DNA of 64,000 nt from Phycisphaeraceae bacterium. Lineage in GTDB: Bacteria > Planctomycetota > Phycisphaerae > Phycisphaerales > UBA1924. The notes beneath the pieces were generated by a model that did not search any database, had not been told where the DNA came from, and worked only from the letters and a program-made list of their open reading frames with translations. Within the stretch, counting starts at the first letter, position 1, and every line of letters begins with the position of its first letter. The stretch lies in NCBI GenBank assembly GCA_019636565.1, contig JAHBXG010000001.1, forward strand, positions 124,001-188,000, read 5' to 3'. Positions 43,880 through 52,757 of this stretch are shown here, piece after piece. A program made the translations under genes and the position numbers.

Positions 43880-44587
43880 TCAGCCCACGCCCAGGTAGGC
43901 CTTGCGAACTTCGTCGCTCGCGGCCAGTTGCTGCGCCGGGCCTTCCATCGCAATCTCGCCCGTCTCGAGCACGTACGCCCGGTGCGCCACTTTGAGCGCC
44001 ATGTGGGCGTTCTGTTCGACCAGCAGGATCGTCGTTCCCGCTGCATTGATTTCGCGGATGATCTGAAAGATCGTGGACACAACCTGCGGCGCCAGGCCCA
44101 GCGAGGGCTCGTCGAGAAGAAGCAGCCTCGGTCGAGCCATCAGGGCACGGGCGATCGCGAGCATCTGCTGCTCGCCGCCGGAAAGCGTGCCGGCCTGTTG
44201 CTTGATGCGCTCGCGCAGTCGCGGGAAGAGTGTCAGCCCCTTCTCCTTGTCCTTCGCGATCGCGTCCTGATCGTTCCGCGCGTACGCGCCCAGTTCCAGG
44301 TTTTCTTCAACCGTCAGGTTGGCAAACACGCCACGCCCCTCGGGCGAGTGAGCGATTCCCATGCGGACCAGTTCGTGCGGGCGCACACGGGTGATATCGC
44401 GCCCTTCGTAGTTCACGCTGCCGCCGGCGGCACGCACCAAGCCGGAAATCGCGCGAAGCGTGGTCGTCTTCCCCGCGCCGTTACAGCCGATGAGCGTGAC
44501 GATCTCGCCCTTCTCAACCTTGAGCGAGATGCCGTGCAGGGCGCGGATCGCACCGTAACTGACCTGGAGATTGGAAACGCTGAGCAT
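43880..44587 (-). CDS. livF: branched-chain amino-acid ABC transporter ATPase LivF
   Basis: A 235-residue ABC ATPase: 'LSVSNLQVSYGAIRALHGIS', Walker A 'GCNGAGKTTTLRAI', signature 'LSGGEQQMLAIARAL', Walker B 'LLLLDEPSLGLAP' and 'HMALKVAHRAYVLETG'. The short LivF form and 'YGAIRAL' mark it as the second ATPase of the HAAT family. ATG 44587 has a GAGGAAGG site upstream and fits LivF N-termini; a GTG at 44602 overlapping the livG stop is the alternative. Last gene of the liv operon; it converges on leuS. Confidence 0.94.
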   Translation of the reverse strand: MLSVSNLQVSYGAIRALHGISLKVEKGEIVTLIGCNGAGKTTTLRAISGLVRAAGGSVNYEGRDITRVRPHELVRMGIAHSPEGRGVFANLTVEENLELGAYARNDQDAIAKDKEKGLTLFPRLRERIKQQAGTLSGGEQQMLAIARALMARPRLLLLDEPSLGLAPQVVSTIFQIIREINAAGTTILLVEQNAHMALKVAHRAYVLETGEIAMEGPAQQLAASDEVRKAYLGVG

Positions 44588-44598
44588 GGCGGCCTTCC

Positions 44599-45426
44599 TC
44601 ACTCCTTTCCGAGATACGCCTCGATGACCTTGGGATCTTTCTGAATCTCCGTGGGCGCGCCTTCGGCAATCACGATTCCGTAGTCGAGTACCGTAATTCG
44701 CTCGCAGAGATCCATCACGACACCCATGTCGTGTTCGATGAGAAGAATCGAAACACGAAAGACATCGCGGACTTCGCGAATGAGTTTGCGGAGGTCCTTC
44801 TTCTCCTGCGGGTTCATCCCCGCCGCGGGCTCGTCGAGGAGCAAAACCTTTGGACCCGTCGCCAGAGCCCGCGCGATCTCAAGCCGACGCTGATCACCGT
44901 ATGGAAGATTCCGGGCCGATTCATCCTGCCGATCGAGCAACTCGAAGACCTGGAGCAGAGCCAGCGACCGCTCCTGAATCGCGGCCTCTTCCGCCCGCTG
45001 CCAGCCGCTGCGGGTGATCGCCCCGGCCATCGAATGGGTCGTGCGCAGATGGCACGCCAGCTTCACGTTTTCCAGCACTGTGAGTTCACCAAACAGCCGA
45101 ATGTTCTGAAACGTGCGTGCGAGGCCCGCCGCGGCAATTTGATGAGGGCGAAGCCCGATGAGCGAGACCGAGCCGATCGATACTTTGCCTTCGTCCGGCT
45201 GATACACGCCGGTCAGCAGGTTGAAGCATGTTGTCTTGCCGGCGCCATTCGGGCCGATCAGGCCGTACAGACCGCCCGGTGGCAGGCTCAGCCGAAACCC
45301 CTGAACCGCCTTGAGCCCGCCGAAAGACTTGCTGACATTGTCCACTTGCAGCGTATCGCCGCACGCGCCATCGCCGGCGAGAACGCCGGTCGGATCCAAC
45401 GTCGGCATCGCAGGACTGACGCTCAC
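44599..45426 (-). CDS. livG: branched-chain amino-acid ABC transporter ATPase LivG
   Basis: A 275-residue ABC ATPase: 'VDNVSKSFGGLKAVQGFRLS', Walker A 'GPNGAGKTTCFNLLTG', the LivG-typical 'GLARTFQNIRLFGELTVLENV', 'LPYGDQRRLEIARALATGP' signature and 'LLLDEPAAGMNPQEK'. The start codon is GTG, overlapping the livM stop by four bases (GTGA), so translation is coupled. It supplies energy for uptake together with LivF. Confidence 0.95.
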   Translation of the reverse strand: MSVSPAMPTLDPTGVLAGDGACGDTLQVDNVSKSFGGLKAVQGFRLSLPPGGLYGLIGPNGAGKTTCFNLLTGVYQPDEGKVSIGSVSLIGLRPHQIAAAGLARTFQNIRLFGELTVLENVKLACHLRTTHSMAGAITRSGWQRAEEAAIQERSLALLQVFELLDRQDESARNLPYGDQRRLEIARALATGPKVLLLDEPAAGMNPQEKKDLRKLIREVRDVFRVSILLIEHDMGVVMDLCERITVLDYGIVIAEGAPTEIQKDPKVIEAYLGKE

Positions 45427-46838
45427 GCGGTACCTCCTGCGGACGGGCCAGCAGAGGAACCGGTTGAGGATTGAGAGGAAGTTCCGATTCGCGGAGCAAA
45501 GAAATCACGGAGCGGACGGTACAGGGATCGATCCCACACTTCGCGCACTCCGAGCAGCCCCTGCGGGCGCGTGATCATCATGATGACGAGCGCCAGGGCG
45601 TAGATGATCAAGCGGTACTCGCCGAGGTTGATTCCGAAGCGCTTTGCAATGAACGCAAGCACGCTCAGGCCGACGGTCACGATCCCGAGGGTAATGATCA
45701 CACGGGGCAGCGCACGGCGGTCACGCCCGCTCTTCAAATCTACTTCGTTGTCCGGCCGCCCCGCCATCGCCAGCATTGCGAATCCCGCAATCAAGAGGGG
45801 GACGCCCACGATCGCGAACTTCTGAAGCGTGTCGGGCGTGCGGAGCAATTCGGGCAAATACGTCACGATGGCCGCGGCGATCGCCGCGCCGGAGATCGAC
45901 CCCAGCCCGCCCAGCACCACCATGATGATGATGTCGAAACTCTTTTGGAAACCCGCATCGACCGGGCTGAGGGAAATACCCAGCGTGTGGGCGTACAGAC
46001 CGCCCGCGATGCCCGCGAAGAACGCCGCGATCACGAATCCCCACACTTTGTAGTACGTGGTCCGGATTCCCATCGCTTCTGCCGCGATTTCGTCTTCGCG
46101 GATCGAGAGCAGCGCCCGCCCCGTCGAACTCTGCTTGAGTCGGTACGCGAAGATGAGCGTGACGACAACCGCGGCATAGACCCAGAACAGACTCGTGTAC
46201 TTGGGCACGTTGCCAAAGCCGAGAGAGCCGCCCACGCTCAGCGGCACCTTCCATGCCGGCGATTCGGCAATGTCCTGCTTGGTCATCAGAACCTGGGGAG
46301 TCTGCTGGATCAAGACGCGGACGATCTCGCCAAATCCCAGTGTCACAATCGCGAGATAGTCGCCCCGTAATCGCAAACTCGGCAGCCCCACCGCCACACC
46401 GAGCAGTGCGGCAACCAGCCCGCCCGCCAGTAGCGAGATGAAGAACAGAACCTCGCCCCCGGTGATGAGCGGCGCCCCGGCGGGTGCTCCGTACAGTCCG
46501 CTCAGAATGCCGAGCTTGGCGGCACCGGATCCAAAGATCGCAAACGACCCGTAGAACGCAAGCGACCCCGCCACGTAACCGCCGATCGCCAGGAACCCCG
46601 CGTGCCCGATCGAGAACTGGCCGGTGAACCCGTTCACGATGGTGAGCGAGACCGCAAGGATGATCGCGATGCCGATATTCAATATCTGCGCCGACGAGTA
46701 GGCGTCGATATTCGGGCGCACCAGCAACTGCATCACAACGCCCAGAATGAGCGCAACGGCCAGCGGCCACAGCGCACGCCACACCCCGCCTGCCGGCGAA
46801 GACTTGAAATGAGCGGCTCTGTCTTGAAGCGAAGCCAT
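45423..46838 (-). CDS. livM: branched-chain amino-acid ABC transporter permease LivM
   Basis: A 471-residue permease with about ten hydrophobic segments and the HAAT permease core: 'GFTGQFSIGHAGFLAIGGYV', 'SLRLRGDYLAIVTLGFGEIVR', 'IREDEIAAEAMGIRTTYYKV' and 'GGLGSISGAAIAAAIVTYL'. It has an N-terminal region of about 30 residues and a C-terminal Ser/Thr/Gly-rich tail beyond the usual length. It forms the membrane channel with LivH. The gene overlaps livG by four bases and is 63 bases downstream of livH. Confidence 0.94.
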   Translation of the reverse strand: MASLQDRAAHFKSSPAGGVWRALWPLAVALILGVVMQLLVRPNIDAYSSAQILNIGIAIILAVSLTIVNGFTGQFSIGHAGFLAIGGYVAGSLAFYGSFAIFGSGAAKLGILSGLYGAPAGAPLITGGEVLFFISLLAGGLVAALLGVAVGLPSLRLRGDYLAIVTLGFGEIVRVLIQQTPQVLMTKQDIAESPAWKVPLSVGGSLGFGNVPKYTSLFWVYAAVVVTLIFAYRLKQSSTGRALLSIREDEIAAEAMGIRTTYYKVWGFVIAAFFAGIAGGLYAHTLGISLSPVDAGFQKSFDIIIMVVLGGLGSISGAAIAAAIVTYLPELLRTPDTLQKFAIVGVPLLIAGFAMLAMAGRPDNEVDLKSGRDRRALPRVIITLGIVTVGLSVLAFIAKRFGINLGEYRLIIYALALVIMMITRPQGLLGVREVWDRSLYRPLRDFFAPRIGTSSQSSTGSSAGPSAGGTA

Positions 46839-46901
46839 TGAGGAAAACTGCCCTTTGTCCTGCGTTCCAAAGCCCTGCTCACAAACCGCCGTCCGACGCC
46901 C

Positions 46902-47837
46902 TTACACCTTTTCCACCGTCGCCTTGCCCAGGATTCCGCCGGGCTTGACGAGCAGCACGAGAATGAGTGCCGCGAAGACATACACGTCTTTCAGGGCCGG
47001 GTTGATGTACTGCTGACCGAAGACCTCGAGCAAGCCGATAGCGAGCCCGCCGAACATCGCCCCCCGCACGTTGCCGATCCCCCCCACCACCGCGGCCACA
47101 AACGCCTTCAGCCCCAGCAACACCCAGCTGGTATCTGCGGGTTGCTTGATCGACGTGAAACTCACAGCCCACAGGAACCCGCCCGCGGCGGCGAGGCTCG
47201 ACCCGATCACGAACGTGATACTGATCACCCGATCGACGTTGATGCCCATCAGCCCGGCGGTCCGCACGTCGAAACTGACGGCCCTCATCGCACGCCCAAG
47301 TTTGGTGTGAAATACCAGCCACTCGAGCGCGATCATGAGAACCAGCGCCGTGCCGATGACCACCAGGTCCAGCAGCCGTACCTGCATATTGCCGATGGCG
47401 AAGAGCACCTTGTCCGAAAGCAGGGTCGGGATTGGCTGTGGGCGGGTGCCGAACATGAACTGCAACTGCCCGGTGTTCTGAAGAAAGAGCGATACGCCGA
47501 TCGCCGTGATCAGGACGTTGAGTTTCGGCGCGTTGCGGAGCGGTCGGTACGCCAAACGCTCGATCGTGAAACCGATGATGCCGCAGGCAAGCATGGCGCA
47601 CGCCAGCACAAACGGCCCGACCCACCATGGCGCGGTCTGGCCGGATTCCAGCCCCAGCGCCTTCACGATCGCCGTCGCGATCACCAGACTCAGCCACGCC
47701 CCCAGCACCACGATGTCGGAGTGCGCGAAGTTGATGAACTTCAGGATTCCGTAGACCATCGTGTACCCGAGCGCGATCAGCGCGTACAGGCTCCCGATGG
47801 TCAGGCCGTCCTTCAGGGTTTGCAGCAGGGTGTCCAC
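46902..47837 (-). CDS. livH: branched-chain amino-acid ABC transporter permease LivH
   Basis: A 311-residue permease starting with GTG: 'LKDGLTIGSLYALIALGYTMVYGILKFINFAHSD' region at the N-terminus is the standard LivH opening, followed by 'AYRPLRNAPKLNVLITAIGVS', 'MRAVSFDVRTAGLMGINVDR' and 'KAFVAAVVGGIGNVRGAMFGG'. About eight membrane segments. First permease of the liv operon, 176 bases downstream of the binding-protein gene. Confidence 0.95.
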   Translation of the reverse strand: MDTLLQTLKDGLTIGSLYALIALGYTMVYGILKFINFAHSDIVVLGAWLSLVIATAIVKALGLESGQTAPWWVGPFVLACAMLACGIIGFTIERLAYRPLRNAPKLNVLITAIGVSLFLQNTGQLQFMFGTRPQPIPTLLSDKVLFAIGNMQVRLLDLVVIGTALVLMIALEWLVFHTKLGRAMRAVSFDVRTAGLMGINVDRVISITFVIGSSLAAAGGFLWAVSFTSIKQPADTSWVLLGLKAFVAAVVGGIGNVRGAMFGGLAIGLLEVFGQQYINPALKDVYVFAALILVLLVKPGGILGKATVEKV

Positions 47838-48013
47838 GCGGCGAGAGGCCTATTTTCGATTCACAGCGCCGGTCCGGCTGACCGGGCGACAGGGCGGAGA
47901 GTCTAGCCGACTCTCATCGCTGGCCAACAAGCGGAAAGCCCGCCGGGGCCGCCAGCACTGAACGGCTCGCCGTGCCCCGCCATGCCGAATTTCGCTTGTA
48001 CCTCCGACGTCGT

Positions 48014-49228
48014 TCAGGGTTCAACCCGCGCCCGGAAGACCGGCTTGCCGCCCTTCATTTCAACGATAACCGCAGGCTTCACCGCATCCCGTTTCTCATT
48101 GATCGAGATGGTGCCCGTCACGCCTTTGAAGTCTTTTGTGCTCGCAATCGCGTCACGCAACTTTGCGCCATCGGTCGTTCCCGCCCGCTGCATGGCGTCA
48201 AAGAGCACACGTGCAGCGTCGTAGCCCAGCGCCGCCAGACCGTCCGGTGTTTCGCCGCCGAACTTCTCCTTGTACTTCCTGACGAACGACTGGATCTCGG
48301 GTGTCGGCTGGTCCGAGGCATAATGGTTCGAGTAGAAACTTCCCTCGATCGCCGCGCCACCGTTCTTGGCGAGGTCCGACGAATCCCATCCGTCTCCGCC
48401 CAGGAGCGGCATTGTCATACCGAGTTTGCGGGCCTGCAGCGCGATATTCGCTACATCGGTGTAGTACCCGGGGATGAACAGCAGTTCGGCGCCCGTCTCG
48501 CGGATCTTCGTCAAAAGCGGGTTGAAATTACTCTCGCCCTTGGTGTACGCCTCGACCGCCACGATCTGGCCCCCGAGCTTTGTGAAGTTCTTTTCAAACT
48601 CGTCTTTGAGCCCCACGGAGTACGCCGACGCCTGATCGAACAGGATTGCCGCCTGCTTCACTTTCAGGTCGCTCGCCGCAAACTTGGCGCACGCATAGCC
48701 CTGGAACGGATCGATGAAGCACACGCGGAAAATCATGTCGCCGACCGCCGTGCACTGCGGATTCGTGCTGCTGGGAGTGATCATCGGAACGCCAAACTGT
48801 TGCGCCACCGGAGCGCCCGCCAGCGTCACGCTCGACGCGACCTCGCCGATCACCGCCGCAACCTTGTCGGCCGTAATCAGTTTCGTCACCACGGTTCCAG
48901 CTTTCTCGGGCTTTCCTTCCGTGTCCTCCGACTTCAACACGATCTTGTGGCTCTTGCCGCCCATGTTCACGCCGCCCGCGGCGTTGATCTCTTCAACCGC
49001 GAGCCGGATGCCGTTGTCGGTTGAAAGTCCGAACGTCGCTTCTGCGCCCGTCAGCGAGCCGTAGTGCCCAATGACGATGTCGCCAGCGGCACCGGTTGAG
49101 CCGGTCGTACCAGTGCTGGGCGTGCTGCCCCTGTCGCAGCCGGACAGAACGGCCAAAGCCACTCCCGCCGCAAGCAAGGCCGAACGAGAAAACGACAGGA
49201 CCGAAGTAACATTGGCGCGTGCGTGCAT
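48014..49228 (-). CDS. livK: branched-chain amino-acid ABC transporter substrate-binding lipoprotein (LivJ/LivK type)
   Basis: A 404-residue protein with a lipoprotein signal ('AGVALAVLSGCDRGS', lipobox LSGC) and a Gly/Ser/Thr linker, then the periplasmic binding fold: 'DIVIGHYGSLTGAEATFGLS', 'GIRLAVEEINAAGGVNM', 'KVAAVIGEVASSVTLAGAPV', 'QFGVPMITPSSTNPQ' and 'AALGYDAARVLFDAM'. It captures Leu/Ile/Val or related amino acids for LivHMGF. ATG 49228 with GGGAA upstream gives the signal peptide at the N-terminus. First gene of the operon and divergent from the GH15 gene, so regulatory sites are expected in 49229-49466; none stands out. Confidence 0.93.
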   Translation of the reverse strand: MHARANVTSVLSFSRSALLAAGVALAVLSGCDRGSTPSTGTTGSTGAAGDIVIGHYGSLTGAEATFGLSTDNGIRLAVEEINAAGGVNMGGKSHKIVLKSEDTEGKPEKAGTVVTKLITADKVAAVIGEVASSVTLAGAPVAQQFGVPMITPSSTNPQCTAVGDMIFRVCFIDPFQGYACAKFAASDLKVKQAAILFDQASAYSVGLKDEFEKNFTKLGGQIVAVEAYTKGESNFNPLLTKIRETGAELLFIPGYYTDVANIALQARKLGMTMPLLGGDGWDSSDLAKNGGAAIEGSFYSNHYASDQPTPEIQSFVRKYKEKFGGETPDGLAALGYDAARVLFDAMQRAGTTDGAKLRDAIASTKDFKGVTGTISINEKRDAVKPAVIVEMKGGKPVFRARVEP

Positions 49229-49466
49229 GATTGGTGATTCCCGTGGTGAAAGCGGAGACGGCCGCCCGTCGTCCGCAAGGAACAAGTCTATCGGACTTTC
49301 CGCCCGCCGCGAGACCCGTGGCGAAATCCCTCCGACTCTACCTTCGAATTCGACGGGGATTCCGTGCTTCACCCGGGTTTTTCGTTGACCGGCCGCGTCA
49401 GTTCCGCGATAGTTGCTTTGGGGTCGCGCTCACTTCCGTGGCCCGATCTTCCCGGAGCCCGATCCG

Positions 49467-52400
49467 ATGCGATTCGTACTTGCACTTGCCGTCGCCGCCG
49501 CGGCCCTGTTCGCGTGCTCGGCCCAGGCCCAGCCCACAAGCGTCGAGCATTCCCCTTCTGCGCAGACGTTCGGCGAGGGTGCCGGCGTGACCCAGCGCGA
49601 GCCAGACGTCCCGCGCGAGGACGAGGCGGTGGATCTTTTCTTCCGCGTCAGTTTCCAGTTCACGTACGACAAGGTCTGCATCTACTACACAACCGACGGC
49701 TCGGAACCCGCCGGCGCTTTCGGCACCCCCGTCGGGACAACACTCGCCCTGACAAACGACAGCGGCACGATTTCGTTCGTCCGCAACGAAAACAATGGCG
49801 GCACGTGCGATTGGTGGAAGGCCACCCTTCCTTCTCCGACCCGCTTGTACGCCCAAAGCATCAGGTACAAAATCAGCGCCTGGAAACCGTTTGTTGGAAG
49901 CGAAGTCTTCGCGAACGGCGGCGCTTCGTATTCCTTCGCCAACAAACTCGCATGGCCGGGGCGCGGCGCGGGGAACGCCAACCCGAACGAAGGCTATCCG
50001 CCGGTTTCGTTCTATAAAGAAGAAGCCGTCATCGGAAATACCTATTGCGCAAGCCAGCTTGACCAGAACGGCACCTATTACGACTTCCATTTTCCAACGC
50101 CCGGAGGCGTCTACGGCGTCGGCACGCGCAACGAGGGATACTCGGACGGCGCGGACACCTTTCCCGCCGGTCTTCCCGTCGGCTGGCGAGGCCAGATGCA
50201 TCTCAATCAGGCCATGATCGGCGTGCGGGTCGATGGACTGACGCACTGGGTTAGCAATCCGGCCGGCATTTCCTACGACAACGTTTCACAGTCGTATTCC
50301 TCCGAAAACACCAACTCCGTCACCACCAGCCAGCATCTCTTCGCCGGTGGAAACAACATCACGATCATCCAGCACGATTTCGTGCCCTACGGCCTCGCCT
50401 ATCCGAACGATTTGAACGGCAACCCGCAGCGCCACATCGCGCTCAAGCGCGTGCTGTTGCGAAACGATGGCGCGAGCACCAAGACGGCCAATGTCTATTT
50501 CTACATGGACCCCGCACTGAACGGAGGCGACAACTACGACTTCATGTTCTTCGATGCCGCTCGGGGCACCATGTGCGCCTTGGACAAGACGTTCCGCATC
50601 GTCACGGGAACCGGCACCGGCTTTTCCGACCCCAACGAATACAACCCAACCACTTCCGGCGGCTACGAAAAGAACAACGCGCTGTACCTGGCTGCATCAA
50701 TGAAATCGCTGGCGGCCCCCGGCGCTTCGGGTGGCCAACTTGCCACAGAATCCTGGCGCGACACCTCCGCGGACAACGGCCAGGGCTGGATCGGCATGCA
50801 ACTCACGCTGAACCCGGGCGTGACATATGAAGTTGACATCCAGCTTGCCGGCGCTCACGAGCGGCCCATTCCCGGTGTCGATCAGATTTACGATCGCCAA
50901 CTCGTTCAGGTGCTCGACTGGTTCAAGAGCACTTCCGTCGCGGCCCGCGAGACCGACACCGACAACGCGTGGCAGGAGTGGCTCGATCTCGGCACCACCG
51001 TTTCGACTCCCGACGCCGGTTACAACAAATTGATGAAGCGCGGCCTGCTCGCCACCGCCCTGCACTGCGACGGTCTCAACGGCGGTGTGATCGCCGGATT
51101 TCACAACGGTGCATATCCGTATGTGTGGCCCCGCGATGCGGTGTACGCCGCGATCACGATGGCGCGCACCGGCCACCTCGCCGAGTCCTTCAACGTGTAC
51201 AAGTGGATGCGCGACACGTGCTATCGCGACTTTGAGACCTGGAACGCGGGCAACACGCCAGTCGGCAACTACATCGGAAGCACGCCGTTCTACGGAACGC
51301 GCAAAGGCTATTGGAAGCAAAAATACAGCACCGACGGCTACGTGATCTGGGGCGCTCCGCAGATCGACGAGACCGCGGTCCTCCCCTGGGGCCTCCAGTT
51401 CCACTACCAGATGAACGCCGACGCCGGATTACTCGGCACGTTCGTCGATCAGGTTCGAGACGCCGTCTATTCCAGCACGCAGACATCCGTTGTGGATCCC
51501 ATCCGCCTGAAAGTCGCGTTCGGCCTCGTCTACTCCAACAACGTGTGGGAAGATTCGTACGACACCTTCATCTACAGCAACGCCAACGTTCACCGCGGCT
51601 TGTCCGATGCCTCGAAGATCTTCAACACTCTTGGGCTCGGCTCCGAAGCCGCCAACGCCCTCGACAAGGCCAATGCGATCAAGCCCGCGCTCGATGCTCG
51701 CCTCGATTGGAACGGCGAGAACACCGACATAAGCCAGCTCGGTATGGCCTACCCCTTCGGCGTCTACTCGCCGACCGATGCCCGCACCGGCCTGGTGGTC
51801 GACCGCATCAACGGCGTTGCGCTCGATGCCTTTGGCAACAACCACCCTCTCATCAACTTCAGTGGCCAGCACCAGGACACGATCAATCGCTACTGGGGCG
51901 ACGGTTACTGGAACGGCGGCCCGTGGTTCCTTTCCACGCTCTGGTACGGCCTCTATTACGCCCAGCGTGCCGACTTCACGCCGGGCAAGAGCGACATCGA
52001 TAATCACAAGCACCGCGTCGATCTCATGATCGACCGCCTCGGCCCCGCCGGCTTCGGCGCGGAGCAGATCGCGTACAACAATTCGATCTCGTATCCCAAC
52101 TTCGTGCTCCAGACCGCATGGCCCAACGCGTGGGAGAGCATGAGCACGCTCGTGGACAGCGTGATGGCCTTCCTCGCCTACGCGCCCGACGCGCCGAACC
52201 AGAAAATGAGCTTCAAGCCGAAACTGCCGTCCGCCTGGAGCACGATGACCTTCAACAACGTGATCCTGGAGCATCAGCCCAGCGGCAAGCGCCATCAGAT
52301 CGACGTCACCGTGACCGAAAACACGGCCCCCGCCAATTCTGACATCTACACCCATTCCTTCAAGAATGACAGCGGCTTTGCGCTCAGCATCGGCACAACT

Positions 52401-52751
52401 GTGCGCGTCCCCACGAACAGCGCTGTCGCCGGCGTGTTTCGAAATGGCTCGCCCGTCGCGTTCACCTACGACGCCGCGCTCGGTTCGGTCGTCGTGAACA
52501 CCTCGCTCGATACCGGCGCAGGCTCCATCACCAACGTCGTCGTCGCCACCGGCTGCCCCGCCGATCTGAATGGCGATGGCCTCGTCGAAGATACCGACTT
52601 CGTCATCTTCGCGAATTCTTACAACATCCTCGACTGCACCGACCCGTCGATGCCCGCAGGCTGCCCCGGCGATCTGAACTTCGATGGCTTTGTGGACGAT
52701 TCGGACTTCGTGATCTTCGCCGGTGCATACGACCAATTGCTCTGTCCCTGA
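49467..52751 (+). CDS. secreted GH15-type glucoamylase/glucodextranase with dockerin-like tail
   Basis: A 1094-residue exported enzyme. After the signal peptide ('FVLALAVAAAALFACSAQAQ') come an Ig-like N-terminal domain ('VCIYYTTDGSEPAGAFG'), a beta-sandwich typical of bacterial GH15 enzymes (about residues 180-480) and the (alpha/alpha)6 catalytic domain with 'YPYVWPRDAVYAAITMARTG', 'GFHNGAY', 'LVYSNNVWEDSYDTF' and 'YWGDGYWNGGPWFLSTLWYG'. It should release glucose from alpha-glucans such as starch or dextran. The C-terminus has two dockerin-like repeats: 'DLNGDGLVEDTDFVIFANSY' and 'DLNFDGFVDDSDFVIFAGAY', each bracketed by Cys, ending 'LLCP'. First gene of the exported-protein cluster; GH53 follows after 6 bases. 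Confidence 0.9.
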   Translation: MRFVLALAVAAAALFACSAQAQPTSVEHSPSAQTFGEGAGVTQREPDVPREDEAVDLFFRVSFQFTYDKVCIYYTTDGSEPAGAFGTPVGTTLALTNDSGTISFVRNENNGGTCDWWKATLPSPTRLYAQSIRYKISAWKPFVGSEVFANGGASYSFANKLAWPGRGAGNANPNEGYPPVSFYKEEAVIGNTYCASQLDQNGTYYDFHFPTPGGVYGVGTRNEGYSDGADTFPAGLPVGWRGQMHLNQAMIGVRVDGLTHWVSNPAGISYDNVSQSYSSENTNSVTTSQHLFAGGNNITIIQHDFVPYGLAYPNDLNGNPQRHIALKRVLLRNDGASTKTANVYFYMDPALNGGDNYDFMFFDAARGTMCALDKTFRIVTGTGTGFSDPNEYNPTTSGGYEKNNALYLAASMKSLAAPGASGGQLATESWRDTSADNGQGWIGMQLTLNPGVTYEVDIQLAGAHERPIPGVDQIYDRQLVQVLDWFKSTSVAARETDTDNAWQEWLDLGTTVSTPDAGYNKLMKRGLLATALHCDGLNGGVIAGFHNGAYPYVWPRDAVYAAITMARTGHLAESFNVYKWMRDTCYRDFETWNAGNTPVGNYIGSTPFYGTRKGYWKQKYSTDGYVIWGAPQIDETAVLPWGLQFHYQMNADAGLLGTFVDQVRDAVYSSTQTSVVDPIRLKVAFGLVYSNNVWEDSYDTFIYSNANVHRGLSDASKIFNTLGLGSEAANALDKANAIKPALDARLDWNGENTDISQLGMAYPFGVYSPTDARTGLVVDRINGVALDAFGNNHPLINFSGQHQDTINRYWGDGYWNGGPWFLSTLWYGLYYAQRADFTPGKSDIDNHKHRVDLMIDRLGPAGFGAEQIAYNNSISYPNFVLQTAWPNAWESMSTLVDSVMAFLAYAPDAPNQKMSFKPKLPSAWSTMTFNNVILEHQPSGKRHQIDVTVTENTAPANSDIYTHSFKNDSGFALSIGTTVRVPTNSAVAGVFRNGSPVAFTYDAALGSVVVNTSLDTGAGSITNVVVATGCPADLNGDGLVEDTDFVIFANSYNILDCTDPSMPAGCPGDLNFDGFVDDSDFVIFAGAYDQLLCP

Positions 52752-52757
52752 TCCGTG

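Noticed and set aside
46879..47697. Second minus-strand open frame over livH
   Set aside because: Shifted register with His/Arg-rich content; livH is unambiguous.
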